A stretch of DNA of 64,000 nt from Streptomyces sp. HNM0574 (GTDB lineage Bacteria; Actinomycetota; Actinomycetes; Streptomycetales; Streptomycetaceae), in NCBI RefSeq assembly GCF_012726235.1, contig NZ_JAASAH010000021.1, forward strand, positions 49,598 to 113,597, read 5' to 3'. A program made the translations under genes and the position numbers. How positions within the stretch are numbered: position 1 is the first letter of the stretch; the number at the start of each line of letters is the position of its first letter. Of the stretch, positions 42,163 through 50,303 are shown one piece after another. The notes below the pieces were generated by a model. It made no database searches. It was given only the letters and a program-made list of their open reading frames with translations, and was not told the DNA's origin.

Positions 42163-42423
42163 CTAGGACTTCTCGCCCTGGTCCTGCTCGGAGCCCTCCA
42201 CCTCCAGGTTGCCGCGAACCTTCGCGATGAGGTCGTCGACGCTCACGGACTTGTCCTGCTGTGACGTCCCCACGTGGTCCGAGTCCTCCACGTGACTGTG
42301 GGCGACGTCGCCGGGTCCGGAGTTCTTGATCACGACCACGTCGGCCATGGCCGCCGGAGCGGCCGCGGCACCGAGGCCGATGGTCAGAACGGACACGGCG
42401 GCTGCGCGTATGAGCTTCTGCAT
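42163..42423 (-). CDS. Small secreted hypothetical protein
   Basis: An 86-residue protein with a clear signal peptide MQKLIRAAAVSVLTIGLGAAAAPAAMA followed by about 58 residues, acidic and polar (DVVVIKNSGPGDVAHSHVEDSDHVG...). No Cys remains in the mature part. Function unknown. AAGGGATCTG precedes ATG 42423. Confidence 0.65.
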   Translation of the reverse strand: MQKLIRAAAVSVLTIGLGAAAAPAAMADVVVIKNSGPGDVAHSHVEDSDHVGTSQQDKSVSVDDLIAKVRGNLEVEGSEQDQGEKS

Positions 42424-42670
42424 GATTCAGATCCCTTGCGGTTCTCATGTGGCCTGACTGTCAGGTCACATGGGCATCCATGAACGCGTCGGGGGCGGGC
42501 CGAGACGGGATAAGTCCGATATCCACTCGAACGGTCCGTCGGCGTCTCCGGGTTGGCGGAGCGAGAGCCCGGCCCCTGTCGCCCGACCGCCACAGAGGTC
42601 CGTGGAACGGCGTACCGGACGGGCCGCCCGGCTGTCCGGGTGCGTTACCCGTGGTCATATCCTGGGCGGC

Positions 42671-43150
42671 ATGGTGAACGACTCCGATCTGCGGCATCTG
42701 CGCCGCTGCGTCGAACTGGCAAGGGAAGCACTCGAGGCGGGGGACGAGCCCTTCGGCTCGCTGCTCGTGGGCGCCGACGGGACCGTCCTGGCCGAGGACC
42801 GCAACCGCGTCTCCGGCGGCGACCACACCCGCCACCCCGAGTTCGAGCTGGCGCGCTGGGCCGCCGAGCACCTGCCCGCCGGGGAGCGTGCGGCGGCCAC
42901 CGTCTTCACCTCGGGCGAGCACTGCCCGATGTGCGCGGCCGCACACGGCTGGGTCGGCCTCGGCCGCATCGTGTACGCCAGCTCCACGGAGCAACTCACG
43001 GAGTGGCTGGCCGCGTTGGGCGTCCCCCCGTCGCCGGTACGGGCCCTGCCCATCGGCGAGATCGTCCCCGGCCTGCCGGTGGAGGGCCCGGTCCCGGAAC
43101 TCGCCGACGAGGTCCACGCCCTGCACCGCAGGCTCCACGAGAAGCACTGA
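42671..43150 (+). CDS. Nucleoside/cytidine-type deaminase
   Basis: A 159-residue zinc deaminase. The catalytic motifs are HPEFELARWA (HxE variant) and GEHCPMCAAAHG (PCxxC), as in guanine, cytosine or adenosine deaminases. EPFGSLLVGADG matches the substrate-binding start. The His-Pro-Glu order fits a tRNA-adenosine/cytosine-like or nucleobase deaminase; the base is not determined. It terminates at a 14-bp hairpin (43155-43191). Confidence 0.85.
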   Translation: MVNDSDLRHLRRCVELAREALEAGDEPFGSLLVGADGTVLAEDRNRVSGGDHTRHPEFELARWAAEHLPAGERAAATVFTSGEHCPMCAAAHGWVGLGRIVYASSTEQLTEWLAALGVPPSPVRALPIGEIVPGLPVEGPVPELADEVHALHRRLHEKH

Positions 43151-43154
43151 ACGG

Positions 43155-43191
43155 CCGGGGAGTTCCGGGTTGCGCCTCCGGAACTCCCCGG
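43155..43191. terminator. Hairpin terminator
   Basis: A 14-bp perfect stem (43155-43168 with 43178-43191) and a 9-nt loop, between the convergent deaminase and glycosyltransferase genes. Confidence 0.75.
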
Positions 43192-43216
43192 AACCGCGCG
43201 GGACTTGAGGCGCGCC

Positions 43217-44491
43217 TCAGCCCGCCGCCTGCCCTCCCCGGGCGAGGCCGTCCAGGTGGGCGAGGACGGGGGCGATGCCGTCCTCCTCGGAGAGGCGGGC
43301 GGCGAGGGCCGTCGCGCGGGAGGCGAACGCGGCGTCCCCGGTGGCCCGTCGGAGGGCGGAGGCGAGGGCCGGTTCGGTGAGCCGGCGCAGGGGGAGCGCG
43401 GCCGGTGCGACTCCGAGCGCGGTCAGCCGCGCCGCCCAGAACCCGGCGTCGAACTGCGCCGGGACCGGTACGGCGGGCACCCCCGCGCGCAGGCCCGCCG
43501 CCGTGGTGCCCGCGCCCGCGTGGTGCACCACGGCCGCCGTGCGGGGGAAGAGCAGCGGGTGCGGGAGCTCGCCGACGGTGAGCATGTCCGGTCCCTCGGC
43601 GGCGAGTCGGGCCCAGCCGCGCTGGATGATCCCGCGCAGCCCGGCCCGGCGCAGGGCCCCCGCGACGAGGCGGCCGAGCCGCTCGCCGTCCGGCACCGTG
43701 ACGCTGCCCAGGCCGACGAACACCGGCGCGGGACCGGCGGCGAGGAAGTCCTCGACCTCGCGCGGAAGCCGGGCCTCCGGCGGGTCGCAGGGCCACCAGT
43801 ACCCGGCCGTCCGCAGCCCGTTCCGCCAGTCCGCCGGGCGGGGCACCACCAGCGGGCTGTAGCCGTGGAGGACGGGCCAGTCCGCGCGCTCGCGGGCCCG
43901 GTGGGAACCGGCCCGCACGGTGTGCCGTACGGGACCGCCGAGTTCGCGCGCCGTGGCCCGGACGGCGCCGGCGAAGATGCGGTCGACCAGGGCGTTCACG
44001 GCGTGGCCCGCGAGCCGGTTGCCCGCCGGGCCCAGGGAGCGGGGTGTGCCGAGGACGGACGGCGGGAACTCGCCGGTGGCCGCGAGCGGTTGGAGGTACA
44101 CCCCCAGCGTCGGCAGCCCCAGCCCGGTGCCGATCGCGTGACCCAGCGGCGCGAGCGAGCTGGACAGCAGCAGCACGTCGCTCTCCCGCGCCGCGGCGAG
44201 CAGCGGTCCGGCCATCCGGCCGACCAGGTCGCGGGCCATCGCCGAGAGCCGCAGCAGCTTCCCGGCGTCCGTGACGCTGCGCTGGAGCCCGCGGCCCCGG
44301 GCCGACTCCAGCTCGGCGCGCGGGTCGACGGGCAGCGCGCGGAAGGCGACGCCCGCCGGTTCCGCGAGGGCCGCGAAGGAGCCGTGGGTCACCAGTGTGA
44401 CCTCGTGCCCCGCGGCCGCGAGCCCGTGCGCCAGCCCGGTGTAGGGCGCGACGTCCCCTCGTGAACCCGCCGTCATCACCGCAACACGCAT
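43217..44491 (-). CDS. GT1 (UGT-like) glycosyltransferase
   Basis: A 424-residue GT-B enzyme. The N-terminal acceptor domain starts RVAVMTAGSRGDVAPYTGLAHGLAAAGHEV. The donor-binding C-terminal half has PVFVGLGSVTVPDGERLGRLV, then GELPHPLLFPRTAAVVHHAGAGTTAAGLRAGVPAVPVPAQFDAGFWA, in which the HHAGAGTT motif (about residues 326-333) contacts the nucleotide sugar. It resembles sterol and macrolide or polyene glycosyltransferases. Acceptor unknown. RBS is weak, but ATG 44491 begins the conserved strand directly. Confidence 0.88.
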   Translation of the reverse strand: MRVAVMTAGSRGDVAPYTGLAHGLAAAGHEVTLVTHGSFAALAEPAGVAFRALPVDPRAELESARGRGLQRSVTDAGKLLRLSAMARDLVGRMAGPLLAAARESDVLLLSSSLAPLGHAIGTGLGLPTLGVYLQPLAATGEFPPSVLGTPRSLGPAGNRLAGHAVNALVDRIFAGAVRATARELGGPVRHTVRAGSHRARERADWPVLHGYSPLVVPRPADWRNGLRTAGYWWPCDPPEARLPREVEDFLAAGPAPVFVGLGSVTVPDGERLGRLVAGALRRAGLRGIIQRGWARLAAEGPDMLTVGELPHPLLFPRTAAVVHHAGAGTTAAGLRAGVPAVPVPAQFDAGFWAARLTALGVAPAALPLRRLTEPALASALRRATGDAAFASRATALAARLSEEDGIAPVLAHLDGLARGGQAAG

Positions 44492-44553
44492 GGTGCCCAG
44501 TATGGGCGCGGGACGCCGCGAGCGGGTGCGTCGCGCCGTCCCCGTACGACGGA

Positions 44554-44579
44554 ATCCCGGCCCCCGAAGGGACCGGGAT
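44554..44579. terminator. Weak hairpin, 7-bp stem
   Basis: ATCCCGG (44554-44560) pairs with CCGGGAT (44573-44579). It lies between the SMR gene (ending at 44595, minus strand) and the glycosyltransferase start. Marginal strength, but placed where a terminator is expected. Confidence 0.35.
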
Positions 44580-44594
44580 GCGTGAACGGCGCGG

Positions 44595-44909
44595 TCAGTG
44601 CAGGATCTTGAGTCCGACGACGCAGCCGACGATGCCGGCGAGCATCAGCAGTTTGAGCACCGAGGCGGCCTCGCCGTCGAAGACCATCGCGTAGGTGACG
44701 GTCAGTACGGCGCCGATGCCCACCCAGACCGCGTATCCGGTGCCGACCGGCAGCGTGCGCAGTGCGTAGGCCAGGCCGCCCATGCTCATCACGAGTCCGA
44801 CGGCGAAGACGACGGTGGGCCAGAAGCGGCTGAATCCCTCGGACTTGCCGAGCGCCGTCGCCCAGACGGCTTCCAGGACGCCGGAGATGATCAGAACGAC
44901 CCATGCCAT
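44595..44909 (-). CDS. gdx: SMR-family guanidinium exporter (Gdx/SugE)
   Basis: A 104-residue, four-helix SMR protein. Glu13 in SGVLEAVWATALGKSEGFSR (the essential proton/substrate Glu of Gdx), the signature LPVGTGYAVWVGIGAVLT and the end GLKILH place it in the SugE/Gdx subfamily. Gdx proteins exchange guanidinium for protons and work as dual-topology dimers. The upstream 5' region holds a guanidine-III riboswitch-like element (44927-44965), which independently supports the substrate. GGGAGCTG precedes ATG 44909. Confidence 0.88.
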   Translation of the reverse strand: MAWVVLIISGVLEAVWATALGKSEGFSRFWPTVVFAVGLVMSMGGLAYALRTLPVGTGYAVWVGIGAVLTVTYAMVFDGEAASVLKLLMLAGIVGCVVGLKILH

Positions 44910-44926
44910 GACGGACAGCTCCCTCC

Positions 44927-44965
44927 GTGCCGTCGTCAATGACCGGGTACGGCACCCTCGTCCGG
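44927..44965 (-). ncRNA. Guanidine-III (ykkC-III) riboswitch-like element
   Basis: On the minus strand the sequence CCGGACGAGGGTGCCGTACCC and the following GGTCA...GACGACGGCAC match, segment for segment, the compact guanidine-III aptamer as I remember it from the crystallised Thermobifida example (CCGGACGAGG, GCCGUACCCGGUCA, GACGGC). CCGG/CCGG and GTGCCGT/ACGGCAC pairings would form its pseudoknotted stems. It ends 18 bases before the Gdx start, where the GGAG RBS would be masked. Known elements of this class turn on guanidine exporters. Confidence 0.85.
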
Positions 44966-45073
44966 GAGCTTGCTGGGCTCTGCCCATACCTTCTCACAGC
45001 GTCGCTCGCCGCTGCCATGAGCCCTTCGTCACCCTCGCGCCGGGACCTTCGCCCCGGCGCGAGGGCCCGGGAA

Positions 45074-46489
45074 TCAGGAAGCGGAGGCGGCCGTCTCGGG
45101 GGTCTCCTCGCGCGGGGCGGGGACGGGGGCCTCGGCGTCCTCCAGGGAGACGTCCTTGGTTTCCTTGCCGAGCAGCAGCGCGACCAGCGTCAGCACGGCC
45201 ATCGCCGAGAGGTAGATCCCGACCAGCCACGGCGAACCGTCACCGGCCTCCCACAGGGCCACCGCGATGAACGGCGCGACGGCGGCGCCGAGGATCGAGC
45301 TGACGTTGTACGAGATGCCGGAGCCCGTGTACCGCACGCTCGTCGGGAACAGCTCGGGCAGCAGCGCGCCCATCGGGCCGAAGGTCATGCCCATCAGCGT
45401 GAAGCCGAGCACCAGCCACAGCACGACGCCGAGGGTGCCCAGGCCGATCAGCGGCACCCACACCAGCCCGAAGACCACGATCGCGGCGGTGACCCAGATC
45501 AGCGTGGAACGGCGCCCGTACTTGTCCGCCAGCGGCCCGGAGACCAGCGTGAACGCGGCGAAGAACACCACGCCGAAGATCATCATCAGCACGAAGGTGG
45601 TGTAGCTGTAGCCCAGCCCCGGCACGGGGGCGCCCTTCGGCGCGTTGCCGTAGCTCAGCGAGAACGTGGTCATCAGGTAGAAGAGCACGTACGTCGCCAG
45701 CATGATGAAGGTGCCGAGGATCAGCTGCTTCCAGTGGTGCCGGAAGACGGTGGCCAGCGGCAGCTTCCGTACCTGGCCGGACTCGCGGGTCTTGGCGAAG
45801 ACCGTCGACTCGACCAGCCGCAGCCGCACCCACATGCCGATCGCGACCATCACGGCGGAGAACAGGAACGGGATCCGCCAGCCCCAGGTGAGGAACGCCT
45901 CGGAGGGCTGGGAGGGGTCGGCGCCCGCGGCGGAGGGCAGCAGCGCGCCCATGAGGAGGAACAGACCGTTGCCGATGATGAACCCGAGCGGCGCCCCCAG
46001 CTGCGGGAACGTGCCGTACAGCGCGCGCTTCTTCGGCGGCGCGTTCTCCGTGGCGACCAGCGCGGCGCCGCTCCACTCGCCGCCGAGCGCGAAGCCCTGC
46101 GCCAGCCGCATCAGCACCAGCAGCGCGGTGGCGACCCAGCCCGCCTGCGCGTAGGTGGGCAGCACGCCGATGAGGAAGGTGGCGATGCCCATGGTGAGCA
46201 GCGAGATCACCAGCGTGCCCTTGCGGCCGAGCCGGTCACCGAGGTGCCCGAAGAAGACGGCACCGATCGGACGGGCGACCATCGCGGCGCCGAACACGGC
46301 GAAGGAGGACAGCAGCGCCGTGGTGGGGTCGCTGCTCGGGAAGAAGAGCGCGGGGAAGACCAGTACGGCGGCGGTCGCGTAGATGTAGAAGTCGTAGAAC
46401 TCGATCGTCGTGCCGATGAGGCTCGCGATGAGGACGCGGGACCGCGGGTTGACGGGTGTCTGGTCAGGGCCGGTTCTTGCTGCGGACAT
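45074..46489 (-). CDS. MFS transporter, metabolite:H+ symporter (MHS) type
   Basis: A 471-residue, 12-helix transporter. The start ASLIGTTIEFYDFYIYATAAVLVFP is the MHS signature of helix 1, and FFGHLGDRLGRKGTLV is the loop 2-3 motif. ALGGEWSGAALVATENAPPKKRALYGTFPQLGAPLGFIIGN follows in the second conserved stretch. Members import dicarboxylates, betaines, shikimate or alpha-ketoglutarate. ATG 46489 is chosen over an Arg-rich leader. A TTGACA appears on the minus strand in the preceding gap. Confidence 0.88.
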   Translation of the reverse strand: MSAARTGPDQTPVNPRSRVLIASLIGTTIEFYDFYIYATAAVLVFPALFFPSSDPTTALLSSFAVFGAAMVARPIGAVFFGHLGDRLGRKGTLVISLLTMGIATFLIGVLPTYAQAGWVATALLVLMRLAQGFALGGEWSGAALVATENAPPKKRALYGTFPQLGAPLGFIIGNGLFLLMGALLPSAAGADPSQPSEAFLTWGWRIPFLFSAVMVAIGMWVRLRLVESTVFAKTRESGQVRKLPLATVFRHHWKQLILGTFIMLATYVLFYLMTTFSLSYGNAPKGAPVPGLGYSYTTFVLMMIFGVVFFAAFTLVSGPLADKYGRRSTLIWVTAAIVVFGLVWVPLIGLGTLGVVLWLVLGFTLMGMTFGPMGALLPELFPTSVRYTGSGISYNVSSILGAAVAPFIAVALWEAGDGSPWLVGIYLSAMAVLTLVALLLGKETKDVSLEDAEAPVPAPREETPETAASAS

Positions 46490-46793
46490 GTCTCGGTCTT
46501 TCGCACGAGGGCTACGAGGCGGCCGCCGACGACGGGCGCCGGCGCCCCGCGCCACGGCGCGCGCCCTTCGTGGAGCGGGTGCGCGGGCGGTGCGGGCGGC
46601 GCAACGATCTCACTTATCTCATCTGTCAACCGGGGCGATTTCACAATGTGGGACGGCGCCCCGTCTACGGAGCCGGCTCCCCGGCCACCGTAGAGTGCCC
46701 CGCGTAACCCCGTACGGGGAACCGGGGAACCCGGTGGGAGACGGCCAACCGGACGGCCGGCGAACGGCGTTGACGCGGAGGAAGGTGGCACCC
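46490..46793. other. Divergent intergenic region
   Basis: This gap lies between the MHS transporter (minus) and the DUF309 gene (plus). I see a TTGACA on the minus strand (46624-46629) that could be the -35 of the transporter, and a TAGAGT on the plus strand near 46692 that could be a -10 for the DUF309 gene. There is no coding frame with family-like sequence. Confidence 0.45.
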
Positions 46794-47435
46794 GTGAGCG
46801 AGTACCGCTCCGAGGGCGGCGATCCGGCCTGCTGGGCCGGGCTGGTGTGCCCGGAGTGCGGCGCGGTCCGGGAGACGGAGGACCCGCGCACCCCGTGCCC
46901 CCGCTGCGGCACGGCCCCGGAACCCGCGGCGGACGCACCCCGCACCCCCGAAGCCCCCCGCGCCAGGCGGCGCCGGGACCGGGACCCGGTGACGGGCCGG
47001 GCCCAGAACGCCCGCCCCCGGGACGGGCTCGGGCGGCCGCTGCCCTACGGCGCGGAGGGCGTCGCCCGCGCGCCCGAGGGCGTGGTGCGCACCCCGGAGG
47101 AGACCCTCACCGAGGCGCAGCGCCTGATCACCGACGGCATGCCCTTCCACGCCCACGAGGTGCTGGAGGACGCCTGGAAGACCGGCCCCGGACACGAACG
47201 CGCACTCTGGCGGGCCCTCGCCCAGTTCGCCGTCGGCCTCACCCACGCCGCCCGCGGCAACACCTCCGGCGCCGCCTCCCTGCTGCTGCGCGCTGCCGAC
47301 GGACTCGCCGCCTGCGCCGCCGACCCGCCGTACGGCATCGACGCCGCCGGGCTCGCCTCCTGGGCCCGTACGGCCGCTGCCGCGCCCGGTACGGAGCTCA
47401 GCCCGCCGCCGCTGCGCCGCGGGGAAGCGCCGTGA
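46794..47435 (+). CDS. DUF309-family protein with N-terminal zinc ribbon
   Basis: A 213-residue protein. The first 45 residues contain CPECGAVRETEDPRTPCPRCG, a two-CxxC zinc-ribbon-like element. DUF309 follows at about 105-170 (EAQRLITDGMPFHAHEVLEDAWKTGPGHERALWRALAQFAVGLTHAARGN). Here the conserved FHAHEVLE helix and H residues match. DUF309 proteins are small helical proteins of unknown function. The ribbon is unusual and may be an acquired fusion. RBS GAGGAAGG. It overlaps the convergent regulator gene by 38 bases. Confidence 0.72.
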   Translation: MSEYRSEGGDPACWAGLVCPECGAVRETEDPRTPCPRCGTAPEPAADAPRTPEAPRARRRRDRDPVTGRAQNARPRDGLGRPLPYGAEGVARAPEGVVRTPEETLTEAQRLITDGMPFHAHEVLEDAWKTGPGHERALWRALAQFAVGLTHAARGNTSGAASLLLRAADGLAACAADPPYGIDAAGLASWARTAAAAPGTELSPPPLRRGEAP

Positions 47436-48306
47436 CGGGCGGCTCGTGCCCGTCGTGCGCCTCGGCGGCCCGGCCGGACAGCAGGCGCAGCGCGTCGGCC
47501 GAGGCGGGGTCGTTGGGGGTGTAGACCTCCAGCCGGTGGTCGGGGCTCTCGGGCTGGAGCCACACCTGGTAGTCGATGTCCAGGCCGCCGACGGTGGGAT
47601 GCCGCAGCCGCATCCGGCCCACGGCGCAGTCGGCGACGTCGCCCTTGGCCCACAGGGTGGCGAAGTCCCGGCTGTGCATGGCGAGTTCACCGATCAGCTC
47701 GGCCAGCCGCGCGTCGCCCGGGTACCGGCCCGCGGTGAGCCGCAGATAGGCCACGTGGACGCGGGCCAGCTCCTCCCAGTTCGCGTACAGCTCGCGGGCG
47801 AGCGGGTCGAGGAAGAACATCCGCGGTACGGAGGGGCGCCGCGCCGGGTCGTCCGGCGCGTCCGGGCCGACGTGTTCGGCGAACAGCGCGTGCCCGGTCC
47901 GGTTCCAGGCCAGGACGTCGCCGCGGCGGCCGAGGACGACGGCCGGCATGCCCTCGCCCAGCGAGGCCAGCAGCGCCAGCACCCGGGCGTGCGGCTTCTC
48001 CGGACGCGGCCGGACCATGCGTGAAGTGGCGGGCCGCCGGGCGAGGTTGTGCAGGTGCGCCGTCTCGACGGGGTCGAGCCCGAGCACCTGCGCGAGCGCG
48101 TCGAGGACCTGCCGGGACGCCGTTCCGGCCTGGCCCTGCTCCAGTCGCGTGTAGTAGCCCGCGCTCACGCCCGCGAGGTGGGCGAGCTCCTCGCGGCGCA
48201 GGCCCGGCACGCGGCGGGCGCTGCCGTAGGTGCGCAGCCCGACGTCGGCGGGTGTGACGCGGTCGCGGCGGCTCTTGAGGTAGGCACCGAGGTTCTCCAG
48301 CTCCAT
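47398..48306 (-). CDS. XRE-family regulator with MmyB-like ligand domain
   Basis: A 302-residue regulator. HTH at about residues 28-75 (GSARRVPGLRREELAHLAGVSAGYYTRLEQGQ). The ligand part is in VVLGRRGDVLAWNRTGHALFAEH and YPGDARLAELIGELAMHSRDFATLWAKGDVADCAVGRMRLRHPTVGGLDIDYQVW, as in MmyB-type proteins that bind fatty-acid-like ligands. It diverges from the MFS gene 48410 with a 103-bp gap and probably controls it. Confidence 0.85.
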   Translation of the reverse strand: MELENLGAYLKSRRDRVTPADVGLRTYGSARRVPGLRREELAHLAGVSAGYYTRLEQGQAGTASRQVLDALAQVLGLDPVETAHLHNLARRPATSRMVRPRPEKPHARVLALLASLGEGMPAVVLGRRGDVLAWNRTGHALFAEHVGPDAPDDPARRPSVPRMFFLDPLARELYANWEELARVHVAYLRLTAGRYPGDARLAELIGELAMHSRDFATLWAKGDVADCAVGRMRLRHPTVGGLDIDYQVWLQPESPDHRLEVYTPNDPASADALRLLSGRAAEAHDGHEPPVTALPRGAAAAG

Positions 48307-48409
48307 GCCAGGGAGCGTAGGCGCATCCCGGCGTCCGTGGGTGACCCTGTGAGGTGTACCCACGGGACGGGGATGGCTGCCCCGCCGGCCGGGCCGCAGG
48401 GTCTGTGCC

Positions 48410-49999
48410 ATGACACGACAGACTGCTTCTCACTCACCCGGACTGCGGTCCTGGCTCGGCCTGTTGGTGGTGCTCGGCCCCGTCCTGCTCGTCGCGATGG
48501 ACGGCTCGGTGCTGTTCCTCGCGATGCCCGAGGTCTCCGCCGCCCTCTCGCCCACCGCGGGCCAGGCGCTGTGGATCCTGGACGTGTACGGGTTCACCGT
48601 CGGCTCGCTGCTCGTCGCCTTCGGGAGCATCGGCGACCGGTACGGGCGGCTGCGGCTGCTGATGGCGGGCGCGGCCGTGTTCGGGGCCGCCTCGGCCGGG
48701 GCGGCGCTCGCGCCGGGTCCCGAATGGCTCATCGCCTTCCGGGCGTTGATGGGCGTGGCCGGTGCCACGCTGCTGCCCTCGGCGCTCGCCGTCCTCGGGG
48801 AACTCTTCACCGACCCCCGGCAGCGCTCGCGGGCGATCGGCACCTTCGCCGCCACCTTCGCGGCCGGGTTCGCGATCGGCCCGGTGGTGGGCGGCCAGCT
48901 GCTCAGCCGCTTCTGGTGGGGCTCGGTCTTCCTGATCAACCTGCCCGTGGTGGCGGCCTTCCTGGCCCTCGCCCCCGTCCTGCTCCGCGAGGTGCGCGCC
49001 ACCCGCGGCGGCCGCGTCGACGTGCCCGGGGTGTTCCTCTCCGCCGTCGGCATCCTGCTGACCGTGCACGCGGTCAAGCAGGCCGCGGCCGAGGGTCCGA
49101 CCGCGGCCACGGCCCTCACCGGGGCCCTCGGCGTCCTCGCGCTGTGGTCGTTCGTACGGCGCCAACTCCGGCTGGAACACCCGCTGATCGACTTCCGGCT
49201 GTTCCGCGACCGGGTGTTCACCGTCGCCGCCGTCACCGGTCTGCTGCCGCTGGCCGCCTGGTCGGCGACCGCCTTCCTCGGCGGCGTCTACCTCCAGTCC
49301 GTGCTCGGGCTGAGCGTCCTCGACGCGGCGCTCGTCGCCCTGCCCGGCGCCGCGGTGCTCACCGTCACCTGCGTCGTCACACCCGCGCTGGTCGCCCGCT
49401 TCGGCACCCGCACCGCGCTGGTCACCTGCCACTTCCTCATCGCGGGCGGACTGCTGCCGCTGCTGGCCACCGGGGTCACGGGCGGCGTCGGCTGGTACGT
49501 GACGGCCACCGTCCTCGCCGCGCTCGGCTACGGCATCTCGTTCAGCGTCGTCGCCGACACCGCCGTGGCCGCCGTCCCCGCCGAGCGCGCCGGTTCGGCC
49601 GCGGCGATCGCCGAGACCAGCAACGAGATCGGCAACGCCCTCGGCGTCGCGCTCCTCGGCTCGCTGGCCGCGCTGGTCTTCCGGCTCCAGGGGCCCGGCG
49701 TCGCCGGAACCCTGGAGGAGACGCTGAGTGTCCCCGGGCTCACCGGCGCGGTGGCCGGCGAGGCCAAGTCGGCCTTCGTCGCGGGGCTGCACCTCGTCGC
49801 GGCGCTCGCGGCCCTGCTGCACGCGGCCCTGGGCCTGTTCGCCCTGCGCCACCTGCCGCGCGAGCGTGCCGGCGGGGGCGGTGCGGCCGCCGGATCCGCC
49901 GTACCTGCCGAACGCGCGCCGATCCCGGGCAAAAGTTTTGACATCATTTCCCGCGTTCTCACCTGGCCGGTGCGGCGCAATGCTGTGCCAAGAGATTAG
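48410..49999 (+). CDS. DHA2-family MFS drug exporter (EmrB/QacA type)
   Basis: A 529-residue transporter with about 14 hydrophobic helices. Motifs: VAMDGSVLFLAMPEVSAALSPTAGQALWILDVYGF (helix 1-2), FGSIGDRYGRLRLL (loop 2-3), GVAGATLLPSALAVLGELFTD, and a later SVLGLSVLDAALVALPGAAV. Likely exports a toxic or secreted compound. It ends 152 bp before the small peptide gene, which has its own promoter, so they may be independent. The XRE regulator is divergent. Confidence 0.85.
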   Translation: MTRQTASHSPGLRSWLGLLVVLGPVLLVAMDGSVLFLAMPEVSAALSPTAGQALWILDVYGFTVGSLLVAFGSIGDRYGRLRLLMAGAAVFGAASAGAALAPGPEWLIAFRALMGVAGATLLPSALAVLGELFTDPRQRSRAIGTFAATFAAGFAIGPVVGGQLLSRFWWGSVFLINLPVVAAFLALAPVLLREVRATRGGRVDVPGVFLSAVGILLTVHAVKQAAAEGPTAATALTGALGVLALWSFVRRQLRLEHPLIDFRLFRDRVFTVAAVTGLLPLAAWSATAFLGGVYLQSVLGLSVLDAALVALPGAAVLTVTCVVTPALVARFGTRTALVTCHFLIAGGLLPLLATGVTGGVGWYVTATVLAALGYGISFSVVADTAVAAVPAERAGSAAAIAETSNEIGNALGVALLGSLAALVFRLQGPGVAGTLEETLSVPGLTGAVAGEAKSAFVAGLHLVAALAALLHAALGLFALRHLPRERAGGGGAAAGSAVPAERAPIPGKSFDIISRVLTWPVRRNAVPRD

Positions 50000-50017
50000 T
50001 TCACGTCAAGGAGCTTC

Positions 50018-50046
50018 TTGACCCGGTTCCGGGGCTCGCCTAGCGT
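50018..50046 (+). promoter_or_regulatory. Sigma-70-like promoter of the peptide operon
   Basis: TTGACC (50018-50023) and TAGCGT (50041-50046) are spaced by 17 nt. This is the best consensus-like vegetative promoter I noticed in the window. The transcript would begin near 50053, giving about 100 nt of leader before the peptide gene. Confidence 0.7.
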
Positions 50047-50071
50047 CTCTTTCCGGAGAGAGCGGGTGCAA

Positions 50072-50098
50072 CACCGCTGCAGGGGCAATTCGCAGGTG
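50072..50098 (+). promoter_or_regulatory. Hairpin in the peptide-gene leader
   Basis: CACC..TGC (50072-50080, with a GC bulge) pairs with GCAGGTG (50092-50098) around an AGGGGCAATTC loop, just after GGAGAGAGC. It forms a compact structured leader before the peptide RBS (AAAGGGGG at about 50136-50142). I do not recognise the class; it could be a regulatory RNA. Confidence 0.4.
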
Positions 50099-50151
50099 AC
50101 CGCTTTTTCCGTACGCCCGTCAACCGTCTGAACGGAAAGGGGGTATTCACC

Positions 50152-50217
50152 ATGACTGAGGAGCAGATCATCGAGTCCCGCGACTCCGAGGACATCGACG
50201 CCGCGGAGAAGTGGTAA
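50152..50217 (+). CDS. 21-residue candidate precursor or scaffold peptide ending Lys-Trp
   Basis: ATG 50152 opens a 21-codon frame ending in TAA: MTEEQIIESRD at the start, then SEDIDAAEKW at the end. It is very acidic (9 Asp/Glu) and has one Lys and one Trp, both at the C-terminus. The RBS is AAAGGGGG 9 bases before the start. A strong promoter lies 100 bp upstream, and a 13-bp stem hairpin starts 9 bases after the stop, as often seen after short precursor genes. It resembles a leader with a C-terminal core. Function is inferred from layout; I know no family with this sequence. Confidence 0.6.
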   Translation: MTEEQIIESRDSEDIDAAEKW

Positions 50218-50226
50218 AAGAAATCC

Positions 50227-50258
50227 GCTGCCCCGGCCCCTGCGCGGGCCGGGGCAGC
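50227..50258 (+). terminator. Strong attenuator hairpin after the peptide gene
   Basis: Arms 50227-50239 and 50246-50258 are perfect complements (13 bp) with a 6-nt loop. Leaky termination here would give more peptide transcript than downstream enzyme transcript, a common arrangement in RiPP operons. Confidence 0.8.
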
Positions 50259-50303
50259 ACTTCTGGCCGGACGGACAGCGGGGAACCGCGGAATGCGAAC
50301 GGA

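Noticed and set aside
48049..49941. 630-residue plus-strand frame overlapping the MFS gene
   Set aside because: It is an out-of-frame shadow of the MFS gene, which has membrane helices and motifs in its own frame.
50054..50110. Glycine riboswitch
   Set aside because: GGAGAG and GGGGCAA are reminiscent, but the expected CTCTCAGG half and the tandem aptamer are missing, and the downstream genes are not for glycine use.
50152..50217. Lanthipeptide, PQQ or mycofactocin precursor
   Set aside because: No radical SAM, LanB/LanM, YcaO or PqqC/MftC-type partner is nearby, and the peptide has no Cys, Ser/Thr cluster, Glu-x3-Tyr or terminal Val-Tyr motif. It remains only an unclassified candidate.
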